A stretch of DNA of 64,000 nucleotides, taken from contig CANLSF010000003.1 of NCBI GenBank assembly GCA_947493695.1, positions 1 through 64,000 on the forward strand, read 5' to 3'. The notes beneath the pieces were generated by a model. The model had not been told where the DNA came from and did no database searches. It saw nothing but the letters and a program-made list of their open reading frames with translations. Positions within the stretch are counted from its first letter, which is position 1. The number at the start of each line of letters is the position of its first letter. Position numbers and translations under genes: made by a program. Below are positions 9,110-17,222 of the stretch, piece after piece. This DNA is from an uncultured Kiloniellaceae bacterium. GTDB taxonomy: Bacteria > Pseudomonadota > Alphaproteobacteria > Kiloniellales > Kiloniellaceae.

Positions 9110-9790
9110 ATGAAACAAGAACCGACCCGCCTTGCCGACACACTGCGCCTGCGCCTGGAAGGCGAAATCCTCTCAGGCGAGCTTGCGCCCGGCGACCGCC
9201 TGGACGAAACCAAGCTTGCGGCCCGCTTCGCCGTGTCCAGAACGCCGGTACGAGAAGCCCTGCATCAATTGGCGACCGCAAAGCTGATCGAACTCCGTCC
9301 GCGCCAGGGGGCCGTGGTCGCCGCGGTGACCGTTCAGGAATTGCTGCAGATGTTCGAAGTTATGGCCGAACTGGAAGCCGTGTGCGCAGGTCTGGCGGCC
9401 CGCCGCATGACGCCCGACGAAAGGCAGCGACTGGAAGAAAGCCACCAACGTTGCGCCGACTTGGCGGAAAAGGGCGACATTGACGCCTACTACGAGGAAA
9501 ACCGGATCTTTCACGAGACGCTCTACGCAGGGGCACACAACGATTTTCTGGAGAATATGACCTCCAGCACACGTAACCGCCTCTCGCCCTACCGGCGCTT
9601 TCAATTGCATCACCCCGGGCGGATCAGAAGATCACTGCAGGAACATGCCTCGGTGGTCGAGGCCATTCGCGAGGGCGAGTCGGAGATGGCCGCAGAACGG
9701 ATGCGCGGACATGTCAGCATTCAGGGAGATGTCTTTACGGATCTGGTCTCCGCGCTGCCTCCGTCGTATGTACAATCCCGAACCGGCTAA
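9110..9790 (+). CDS. matR: GntR/FadR-family transcriptional regulator of malonate genes
   Basis: A winged-helix GntR N-terminal domain (LSGELAPGDRLDETKLAARF, then VSRTPVREALHQL) is followed by an all-helical FCD ligand domain with metal-type residues in ENRIFHETLY and EHASVVEAI. It sits between divergent matPQMA and co-directional matB, so malonate or malonyl-CoA is the likely ligand. The start is uncertain: a GTG at 9077 and ATGs at 9092 and 9110 are in frame, none with a strong ribosome site. 9110 is preferred because earlier starts crowd the operator. Confidence 0.85.
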   Translation: MKQEPTRLADTLRLRLEGEILSGELAPGDRLDETKLAARFAVSRTPVREALHQLATAKLIELRPRQGAVVAAVTVQELLQMFEVMAELEAVCAGLAARRMTPDERQRLEESHQRCADLAEKGDIDAYYEENRIFHETLYAGAHNDFLENMTSSTRNRLSPYRRFQLHHPGRIRRSLQEHASVVEAIREGESEMAAERMRGHVSIQGDVFTDLVSALPPSYVQSRTG

Positions 9791-9850
9791 ATCCGAACGC
9801 ACGGCAGTCGGCAACAGTTGCACCGAGAGAGTTTCCCAGAGATCAAATCC

Positions 9851-11368
9851 ATGAATGAAAACCTCTACAGCCTCTTATCCGCCCGCTTTCCTGAAGATCT
9901 CTCCCAGTGCTTTATCGAGACGGCTGATGCCGCGACCTATAGCTACAATGATCTGATTGACCACTCGGGCCGCTTCGCGCGATTGCTCTCTGATCTTGGC
10001 GTCAAGAAGGGCGACCGGGTCGCGGTTCAGGTTGAAAAGTCGCCGGAGGCGATCTTTATTTATCTCGGCTGCCTTCGGATCGGTGCAATCTATCTGCCGC
10101 TCAATACGGCCTACAAGGAATCCGAGGTCGCCTATTTCCTGGGCGATGCCGAGCCGACCGTCGTTGTCTGCCGCCCCGCGAGCGAAGCAGCTATGGGTAA
10201 GATCGCGAAGGGCGCAGGCGTTGCAGAGCTTCTGACTCTCGGGCAGGAGCGCGACGGCACACTGATCGAACGCAGCAACGGCCTGGACCCGGATGTCGGA
10301 TGCGTCGAAGCCGGAAAAGACGAAGTCGCCGCAATTCTCTACACCAGCGGCACCACCGGCCGTTCCAAAGGCGCTATGCTCAGCCATGGGAACCTTGGAT
10401 CGAACACCGAGACTTTGCACAAGCTCTGGGGCTTCCAGCCGGACGATGTTCTGCTGCATGCCCTACCGATCTTTCACACCCACGGTCTCTTCGTTGCAAC
10501 CAATTGCGTTCTGCTGAACGGCGGCCGCATGCTGTTCCTGAACAAGTTCGATGCGGACAAGATGATCGAGCTGATGCCGCGCGCCAGCATCATGATGGGC
10601 GTGCCCACTTTCTATACCCGCCTGCTCGCCGATGACCGCTTCACCAAAGATCTCTGCGCCAACATGCGGCTCTTTATCTCCGGTTCTGCGCCCCTGCTGG
10701 AGGAAACCTTCCAGCAGTTTCAGGCGCGCACGGGTCATACGATCCTCGAGCGCTACGGCATGACCGAAACCAACATGAATACCTCCAACCCTCTGGAGGG
10801 TGAACGTCGCGCCGGAACGGTCGGTTTCCCCCTGCCCGACGTCGAAGTGCGGATCGCCGACGATGATGGCAAGACTCTGACGACCAACGAAACCGGTGTG
10901 CTGGAAGTCAAAGGCCCGAACGTCTTCCAGGGCTATTGGCGCATGCCGGAAAAGACCGCCGCAGAATTCCGTCCCGACGGCTTCTTCATCACCGGCGACG
11001 TGGCAAAGATCGACGAACGGGGTTATGTGCACATCGTAGGCCGGGCTAAAGACCTGATCATAACAGGCGGCTTCAATGTCTATCCCAAGGAAATCGAGCT
11101 TTGCGTCGATGCCGTCGAAGGTGTCGGTGAATCCGCAGTGATCGGCCTGCCGCACCCGGATTTCGGCGAAGCCGTGGTCGCAGTCGTTACGCGAACTTCC
11201 GAAAACGGCCTCGATGCGCAGTCAGTTATCAATGCGGTGAAGGACGATCTGGCGAATTTCAAGGTGCCGAAGAAAGTTGTCTTCCTGGAGGAACTGCCGC
11301 GCAATACAATGGGCAAGGTCCAGAAGAACGTCCTGCGGGAAACCTACAAAGACAGCTTTCAAGCATAG
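9851..11368 (+). CDS. matB: Malonyl-CoA synthetase (ANL superfamily)
   Basis: Ligates malonate to CoA using ATP, supplying MatA. The roughly 505-residue adenylate-forming enzyme carries the P-loop YTSGTTGRSKGAMLSHGNL, the adenine-binding ERYGMTETNMNTSNP, and the hinge TGDVAKIDERGYVHIVGRAK; the C-terminal catalytic lysine is in PRNTMGKVQKNVLR. The ATG at 9851 is preferred over one 33 bases upstream because it matches the usual N-terminus (MNENLYSLL). It lies 60 bp behind matR and ends 13 bp from the convergent argC. Confidence 0.92.
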   Translation: MNENLYSLLSARFPEDLSQCFIETADAATYSYNDLIDHSGRFARLLSDLGVKKGDRVAVQVEKSPEAIFIYLGCLRIGAIYLPLNTAYKESEVAYFLGDAEPTVVVCRPASEAAMGKIAKGAGVAELLTLGQERDGTLIERSNGLDPDVGCVEAGKDEVAAILYTSGTTGRSKGAMLSHGNLGSNTETLHKLWGFQPDDVLLHALPIFHTHGLFVATNCVLLNGGRMLFLNKFDADKMIELMPRASIMMGVPTFYTRLLADDRFTKDLCANMRLFISGSAPLLEETFQQFQARTGHTILERYGMTETNMNTSNPLEGERRAGTVGFPLPDVEVRIADDDGKTLTTNETGVLEVKGPNVFQGYWRMPEKTAAEFRPDGFFITGDVAKIDERGYVHIVGRAKDLIITGGFNVYPKEIELCVDAVEGVGESAVIGLPHPDFGEAVVAVVTRTSENGLDAQSVINAVKDDLANFKVPKKVVFLEELPRNTMGKVQKNVLRETYKDSFQA

Positions 11369-11380
11369 CCGTCGCCCGAT

Positions 11381-12352
11381 TTATTCAGCAGCGGCCCGGG
11401 TCTCCAACCCTTCGTCGGCGGTCAGGCCCAACATGAGGTTCAGGTTCTGAACCGCAGCGCCGGATGCCCCCTTGCCCAGATTATCGAGTTGGGCGACCAG
11501 AACCGCCTGCCCCAGCTCTTCGTCGCCAAAAACATACAACCGCATGTCATTGGTGCCGTTCAGCGCTTGAGGGTCGAGTGCTGACGCCGCCTGCTCGGCC
11601 TCTTCCAGGCTCGCAACCGAGACGAAGCGTTGCCCCGCATAGTGCGCGCTCAGAGCCGCATGCACGGCAGCCACCGACGGCTTCGCCGGCAAGGCACCAA
11701 GCTGAAGCGGCACCTGCACCAGCATTCCCTGCGCGTAGCGGGCCACGGAGGGCACAAAAATCGGCCGTTGGGTCAAACCGCCGCGCACGACGATCTCCGG
11801 CACATGCTTATGATGCAGTCCAAGACTGTAGCTATGGAACGTCCGCGTGGTGTAGTTCGGCGAAGACTCGTCCTCGTAGGACTCGATCATACTGCGGCCG
11901 CCACCGCTATAACCCGAGACACCATTAATGGTCAGCGGAAAATCAGGTGTCAGCAGACCGGCATCGATCAAGGGCCGGATCAGCGCGATAGCGCCCGTCG
12001 AGTAACAGCCCGGATTGCTGACAAACCGCGCCTTGGCCACCAGTTCCTCCTGCCGGGCATCCAGCTCGGGAAAACCGAAGACCCAGTTCGGGTCGGTCCG
12101 ATGCGCCGTACTGGCGTCGATCATCCGGGTATCCGGGTTCTCAAGCAGGCTGACGGCCTCGCGCGCCGCCGCGTCAGGCAGGCAGAGAATGACCAGATCG
12201 GCGGCATTCAGCAGGCGTGCACGGTGAACGGGGTCCTTTCGCTGCGAGTCATCCAGACTCAGCAGTTCGATGGAACTCCGCTCCTGCAGGCGCGCCCGGA
12301 TCTGTAACCCGGTCGTGCCTGCCTCACCGTCAATAAACACCCGCGCGCCCAT
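11381..12352 (-). CDS. argC: N-acetyl-gamma-glutamyl-phosphate reductase (short, type 2 form)
   Basis: Third step of arginine synthesis: NADPH-dependent reduction of N-acetylglutamyl phosphate. The N-terminal Rossmann segment is VFIDGEAGTTGLQI, and the catalytic cysteine is C116 in SNPGCYSTGAIAL. GVSGYSGGGRSMI and HHKHVPEI follow. At 323 residues it belongs to the short class of AgrC/ArgC enzymes. AGGAGG is seven bases before the ATG. It stands alone, convergent with matB. Confidence 0.93.
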   Translation of the reverse strand: MGARVFIDGEAGTTGLQIRARLQERSSIELLSLDDSQRKDPVHRARLLNAADLVILCLPDAAAREAVSLLENPDTRMIDASTAHRTDPNWVFGFPELDARQEELVAKARFVSNPGCYSTGAIALIRPLIDAGLLTPDFPLTINGVSGYSGGGRSMIESYEDESSPNYTTRTFHSYSLGLHHKHVPEIVVRGGLTQRPIFVPSVARYAQGMLVQVPLQLGALPAKPSVAAVHAALSAHYAGQRFVSVASLEEAEQAASALDPQALNGTNDMRLYVFGDEELGQAVLVAQLDNLGKGASGAAVQNLNLMLGLTADEGLETRAAAE

Positions 12353-12523
12353 CGGGCCGCCTCCTTCTGCTGTAAAGTAGATCCAGATTTGTCTAACAGT
12401 CTGTGACGGATAGCAAGTTTTTTGGCGGAATGGCCCCTATGCGTAAGCATAAGTGCCATCCGGTTAGAAAAGTCCTAGACTTCCAGGATCGGATACTTCG
12501 CAACGGATTCAGGGAAATAGACC

Positions 12524-13012
12524 ATGCACCTGGAAGGCTCCTGTCATTGCAAATCGGTGACGTTCTCTGTCGAAAGTCCCCATCCAGCCCCTTACATGCG
12601 CTGCTATTGCAGCATCTGCCGCAAAACGGGCGGTGGCGGCGGTTATGCAATTAACCTGGGGGCGGTTTTCGAGAGCCTGCGTGTCGAAGGCAAAGAAAAT
12701 CTGCGTGTGTACCAGGCCATGATTGAAGACCCTCAGACAGGCAAGGCCTCCAAAAGCTCCGCCGAACGCAGTTTCTGCGGTTTCTGCGGTTCGGCCCTCT
12801 GGGTCTGGGATCCACGCTGGCCGGAGTTATTGCATCCCTTTGCCTCGGCCATCGACAGCGAGCTGCCCACCGCCCCAGCACACAATCACATCCTGCTGGA
12901 TTCCAAAGCCTCTTGGGTTCCGATCGACAAGTCTTCAGATTGTAAGTGCTTCGACGGTTACCCTGATGAGTCATTGGCGGAATGGCATGAACGTGTGGGG
13001 ATTAAAAGATAG
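12524..13012 (+). CDS. GFA/CENP-V domain zinc protein
   Basis: A 162-residue protein of the GFA fold, named after glutathione-dependent formaldehyde-activating enzyme. The zinc ligands are visible as GSCHCKSVTF, RCYCSICRKTGG and FCGFCGSALW. The family includes many members without proven activity, so no substrate is assigned. AGGGA lies about eight bases before the ATG. No formaldehyde-oxidation gene is nearby. Confidence 0.85.
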   Translation: MHLEGSCHCKSVTFSVESPHPAPYMRCYCSICRKTGGGGGYAINLGAVFESLRVEGKENLRVYQAMIEDPQTGKASKSSAERSFCGFCGSALWVWDPRWPELLHPFASAIDSELPTAPAHNHILLDSKASWVPIDKSSDCKCFDGYPDESLAEWHERVGIKR

Positions 13013-13211
13013 CTTAATGCTGAGCGCCACCCGACCTATCTTGCATCCGGATCAGGGTCTTTTGAGGTTACGAACAACGATGGCGCAGCTCATAAACGCC
13101 GGCGATTAGAGCCAATCTTATCGTGCGGCTGGACCCACCGCGGGCTGCGGATTACCTTGAGCCGCGATAAGCCTCAACCTCATTACACTCGGGCCGATAT
13201 TCATTTCTGAA

Positions 13212-14291
13212 ATGGTCTCAACAGTCCTCTCCTATGTTGCGCTGACAACAGCGCTGTTGGTGATAGCCCTCACGCTGCTGCCCCTGATCAAACGCGGGCA
13301 CTGGTGGATTCGGGTTTGCGACTATCCGCGGCTACAAATCGGGGTCTTTGGCCTTCTTGCGCTGGCAGGCCTCCTCGTACTGGAGATACCGGGTGGTCTC
13401 CAATGGCCAATTACCATCTGTCTTCTTGCGGCTCTCGTTTATCAATTCTGGCTGGTGATCCCCTTCTCACCCTTCTTCAACAGTCAGGTGGTCAGAACCG
13501 AGAAAGGCCACGCTCCGCATCGGATCAGCGTCCTGGTTGCCAACGTCCTCACCCCGAACCGACGCTCAGATGACCTGCTCAAAATCATACGGGACGAGAA
13601 CGCCGACATTGTTCTGATCCTGGAACCGGACGATTGGTGGCAGCAGAAACTCGATGTCATCGAAGCGCAGTACCCTCACACAATCAAACAACCACTCGAC
13701 AACACTTACGGCATGTTGATGTATTCGAAGTATCCTTTGATCGAGTCCGAAATCCGTTTTCTTGTCGATGACGGCATCCCCTCCTTCCGCGCATTCCTGC
13801 AGCTTTCCTCGGGCCATAGAGTTCTGTTCCACGGCCTGCATCCCAATCCGCCTCAGATCGGCTTGGATACCGTTGGACGAGACGCGGAACTTGTCATTGT
13901 CGCTAAGGAAATTCAGAACCATTCCGGGCCTGTCATCGTCGCCGGAGATATGAACGACGTGGCCTGGTCACATACGACACGTCTGTTCCTGCGTTTGAGC
14001 AGTTTGCTGGACCCGCGGATCGGGCGGGGTCTCTACAGCACCTACAACGCCAAGATACCCTTCTTCCGCTGGCCGCTTGACCATGTCTTTCACAGCAGCT
14101 CTTTTCGCCTGCTCAGTCTGCGTAGACTCCCCTATTTCGGGTCCGATCATTTCCCGTTGTACTGCGAGTTGCTACTTGACCACTCAGCGCAGGAGGAACA
14201 TGACCCTCCCGAACCTGATGCAGATGATCACCACGAGGCCCGGCGTTTGATCGACGAAGGGAAAAAGGACGAGAGCCTTAGCCTGAGTTAA
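13212..14291 (+). CDS. Membrane-anchored endonuclease/exonuclease/phosphatase family protein
   Basis: Three N-terminal hydrophobic segments (about residues 5-25, 42-60, 65-85) precede an EEP domain from about residue 105. EEP motifs are recognisable: VANVLTPN, ILEPDDWW (the metal-binding glutamate), HGLHPNPP, VAGDMNDVAWS and the terminal GSDHFPLYCEL. The catalytic face probably lies in the periplasm, as in similar inner-membrane EEP hydrolases. The C-terminus is acidic and histidine-rich. The substrate (nucleic acid, phosphoester or lipid) cannot be told from sequence. Confidence 0.82.
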   Translation: MVSTVLSYVALTTALLVIALTLLPLIKRGHWWIRVCDYPRLQIGVFGLLALAGLLVLEIPGGLQWPITICLLAALVYQFWLVIPFSPFFNSQVVRTEKGHAPHRISVLVANVLTPNRRSDDLLKIIRDENADIVLILEPDDWWQQKLDVIEAQYPHTIKQPLDNTYGMLMYSKYPLIESEIRFLVDDGIPSFRAFLQLSSGHRVLFHGLHPNPPQIGLDTVGRDAELVIVAKEIQNHSGPVIVAGDMNDVAWSHTTRLFLRLSSLLDPRIGRGLYSTYNAKIPFFRWPLDHVFHSSSFRLLSLRRLPYFGSDHFPLYCELLLDHSAQEEHDPPEPDADDHHEARRLIDEGKKDESLSLS

Positions 14292-14313
14292 CGACAGATC
14301 AGGCAAGTCGTAA

Positions 14314-15243
14314 CTATGCTCGTCTAACCTGCGTCCGTCGCCCCGCCATCACGGACGCTACAACGGCGAGAGCAAAGGCGATTTCGATCCAACCAACCTG
14401 TTCCGAGAGTAACAGCGCCGACGCCAGGAGCGTGACAAAAGGTTGCAGCAGTTGCAGTTGACCAACGCGGGCGATGCCGCCCAGGGCCAGGCCGTGATTC
14501 CAGGCGAAGAAGCCCAGGAACTGGCTGAAGAGCGCAACATAGAAAAAGCCACTCCAGGGCAAAACACCTGCCTGCCAGTCAATCGGCCCAGCTGTCAGGT
14601 AGACGGTCACCAGCAGAAAGGGCACGGCTATCACAAGCGCCCAGCAGATCACCTGCCAACCCGCCATGTCACGCGCCAGTACGCCGCTCTTCGCGTAGCC
14701 AATCGCTGCGCAGATCACCGCAATGACCAGCAGGAGATCACCAAACGCGATACCGCCGACGCCCCCGCCCCGGATCACCACGAAAGCAAAGACCAGACCT
14801 GCCCCAATCAGACTGAAGAGCCAGAAGGCCAGTGACGGACGCTCTCCGCCAAAGAAGGAGCCCGCCACAGCGGTTGCAAGCGGCAAGATCGCCAACACGA
14901 CGCCACCATGCGCCGCTGGAACCGTCGCCATGGCAATGGTCGCGAAGACCGGAAAGCCGAATACGACCCCGGCGGACGCGACGGCAAGGTTCCACCAGTG
15001 CTTTTGCGCAGGAACAGGCGTTCTGGTAATTAGGAGTAAAAGTGCTGCGCAGGCCGCGGCGGGTATCGCGCGCCCAAGACCGACAAACACCGGATCGAGT
15101 TCAGTCACCGCAATACGTGTAGCCGGCAGGGTCAGGCCAAAAATCAGGACGCCGATAAGACCGTAGAACAGGCCTTCCGCATCGCGCGATCCAGAGGTTT
15201 TCACGCGTCGCTCAGCATTCGCGCGAACGGCGGCCGGCAACAT
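14314..15243 (-). CDS. EamA/DMT-superfamily transporter
   Basis: About ten hydrophobic segments arranged as two EamA repeats, starting with GLFYGLIGVLIFGLTLPATRIAV and ending near SEQVGWIEIAFALAVVASVMAG. Such proteins export metabolites or amino acids; the substrate is unknown. The ATG at 15243 (AGG six bases upstream) is preferred over one 63 bases upstream. Either choice overlaps the end of the ketopantoate reductase-like gene, so the two are probably co-transcribed. Confidence 0.82.
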   Translation of the reverse strand: MLPAAVRANAERRVKTSGSRDAEGLFYGLIGVLIFGLTLPATRIAVTELDPVFVGLGRAIPAAACAALLLLITRTPVPAQKHWWNLAVASAGVVFGFPVFATIAMATVPAAHGGVVLAILPLATAVAGSFFGGERPSLAFWLFSLIGAGLVFAFVVIRGGGVGGIAFGDLLLVIAVICAAIGYAKSGVLARDMAGWQVICWALVIAVPFLLVTVYLTAGPIDWQAGVLPWSGFFYVALFSQFLGFFAWNHGLALGGIARVGQLQLLQPFVTLLASALLLSEQVGWIEIAFALAVVASVMAGRRTQVRRA

Positions 15244-16150
15244 AAGCCTGAAGGTGACAATAGGCGATATCCAGCATGGGAGTTCCGATCCCGGCTTTTT
15301 CCCCACGTGCTATCAGGTCACCGACAATGTGGTCCGCCTCGACCTCCGCATCGTTTTGGATATCCCGCAGCATGGAGGAGGTCTGAACGGCGCTCTTGTG
15401 GGTCAGAAAACCGTAAGTGTCCTCCAGGAACTTTTCACCCAGCTCAAAACCCTCAGCCTCGGCAATCGCGACGCATTCCTCGAGCATGGCGCGGGTATAA
15501 GCCTTGCCGCGATCGGTCGCGCCAACTGCATCCATGGAACTGCGCATCAGACAGGTGATCCCCGCCAGGGTCGCCAGCAGCACCCATTTTTTCCAGAGAT
15601 CTTTGCGGATTCCGTCGCTCAGCTTGCTGTCGAACGCCGCTCGTGAGAACAACGCCGCAATCGCTTCACAGCCTGCGCTCTGACTTTCGTCGAGCGGCCC
15701 GAAGGTCACGCGGTGCAGTTTGCTCATGTGCTTAACTACGCCCTCGCCCGTCAGCGTAACCGCCAGATGGCAGAGACCGCCCAGCACATTTTTTGTGCTG
15801 AAGCGGTCGATCAAGCGGTCGAGGTGCGCCATCCCGTTCAGGAGAGGCAGAACAAGCGTGTTCTCACTGACCGCCGGCGCAATATCATCAAGCGCCTGTG
15901 TCAGGTGATAAGCCTTGCAGCTGAGAAGAACCAGATCGTAAGGCTCCTCGATCTGATCGGCGGTCAGGCTTTTGACCTGAAGTTCGGCATCACCACAGGG
16001 ACTCTCTATCCGCAGCCCCTGTTCCGCCATTTGCCCGGCCCGTCGCGCCCGCACAAGGAAGGTCACGTCCGCACCTGCTTCCACAAGACGACCGCCGAAG
16101 TACCCGCCGGTTCCACCGGCCCCCAAAACAAGAATGCGCATCGACTTCAT
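15212..16150 (-). CDS. 2-dehydropantoate 2-reductase family protein
   Basis: A 312-residue ketopantoate reductase-like oxidoreductase. The N-terminal NADPH-binding motif is ILVLGAGGTGGYFGGRL. The C-terminal ApbA domain carries DLWKKWVLLATLAGITCL with the lysine usually involved in catalysis. Many members of this family act on other 2-oxoacids, and no other pantothenate gene is nearby, so panE is not assigned. Its start overlaps the stop of the CDF gene (ATGA), and the EamA gene overlaps its end: a tightly packed three-gene unit. Confidence 0.85.
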   Translation of the reverse strand: MKSMRILVLGAGGTGGYFGGRLVEAGADVTFLVRARRAGQMAEQGLRIESPCGDAELQVKSLTADQIEEPYDLVLLSCKAYHLTQALDDIAPAVSENTLVLPLLNGMAHLDRLIDRFSTKNVLGGLCHLAVTLTGEGVVKHMSKLHRVTFGPLDESQSAGCEAIAALFSRAAFDSKLSDGIRKDLWKKWVLLATLAGITCLMRSSMDAVGATDRGKAYTRAMLEECVAIAEAEGFELGEKFLEDTYGFLTHKSAVQTSSMLRDIQNDAEVEADHIVGDLIARGEKAGIGTPMLDIAYCHLQAYVAGRRSREC

Positions 16151-17079
16151 CCCTTCTGATCCAGTGTGTGGCCATGACGGGACTGTACTTCGATAAAGAC
16201 GCGCCTGATCTCGGGATAGTCACTTTTGATCTGACGCTCCAGGGTGGAAATCGTGGTCTCGATCTGCTCCGCACTGGCGCTGTCGGCAAAATCGATACTG
16301 ATGTTGGTAAGCACATCCGCCGGCCCCATGTGCATGGTCAGCACTTCATTGATGGCCGTCACCTGCGGATTGTCTTTGAGCATCCCGCGAACACCGGCAA
16401 CCACTTCCTCATCCGCACTCTCGCCGATCAGCAGCGCCTTGGTTTCGTAGGCCAGGATCACCGCAGCCAGCGCCAGGATCACACCGATGACCATGGAGGC
16501 GACGCCGTCCAGAACCGGCATGTTCAACTGATCCGCCAGGAAAATACCCACCAGGGCGACGATCAGGCCCAGCATGGCCGCGGTATCCTCGAGCAGCACC
16601 GTGAAGATCGAGGGGTCCTTACTATGCAGGAGCGCGCGCAGCATGCTCCGCTTTCTGACCCCGCGCTTGAATTCCTTGAAGGCGACGTACCAGGCGAAAC
16701 CCTCGAAAACGATCGCCGCGCCCAGCACCAGATAGTTGATGTGAACATTGGTCACGGCGTGAGGATGCAGGGTTTTCTGAACTCCCTCGTAGAAAGACAC
16801 CCCTGCCCCGACCGCGAAAATCAGGATAGCCACGACGAAAGCCCAGAAATAAATCTCCTTGCTGTAGCCGAAGGGATGACGCAGGTCTGCAGGTCGTTCA
16901 GCCCGGCGCATACCATAGAGCAGCAAACACTGGTTGCCCGTATCGACGCTGGAGTGGATTGCCTCGCTGAACATCGCGGAAGACCCCGTGAAGGCCGCCG
17001 CGGTGAACTTGGTCACTGCAATCAATGCGTTTCCCGCCAAAGCCGCGTAAATGACTTTCTTTGACCCTTGAGCCGTCAT
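16147..17079 (-). CDS. Cation diffusion facilitator family metal transporter
   Basis: A 310-residue CDF exporter with six membrane segments and a cytoplasmic C-terminal domain. The first metal half-site is HSSVD in segment 2. The second is EDTAAMLG in segment 5, where the usual histidine is glutamate. This pattern is typical of the SLC30A9-like branch and may alter metal choice from zinc. It is the first gene of the three-gene unit with the reductase and EamA genes. Confidence 0.87.
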   Translation of the reverse strand: MTAQGSKKVIYAALAGNALIAVTKFTAAAFTGSSAMFSEAIHSSVDTGNQCLLLYGMRRAERPADLRHPFGYSKEIYFWAFVVAILIFAVGAGVSFYEGVQKTLHPHAVTNVHINYLVLGAAIVFEGFAWYVAFKEFKRGVRKRSMLRALLHSKDPSIFTVLLEDTAAMLGLIVALVGIFLADQLNMPVLDGVASMVIGVILALAAVILAYETKALLIGESADEEVVAGVRGMLKDNPQVTAINEVLTMHMGPADVLTNISIDFADSASAEQIETTISTLERQIKSDYPEIRRVFIEVQSRHGHTLDQKG

Positions 17080-17222
17080 ACTTGCGAATCCATCTCTTGC
17101 TTGGGACTAATAGATCGACAGTCATATCAAGGTTTGCTGAAAATGCTACCTCGCCAAACGGCCGGAGCGATCAACGTCCTACTGGCACGTACTGAAAACA
17201 GACAGAATCCTGGGAAGATTTT

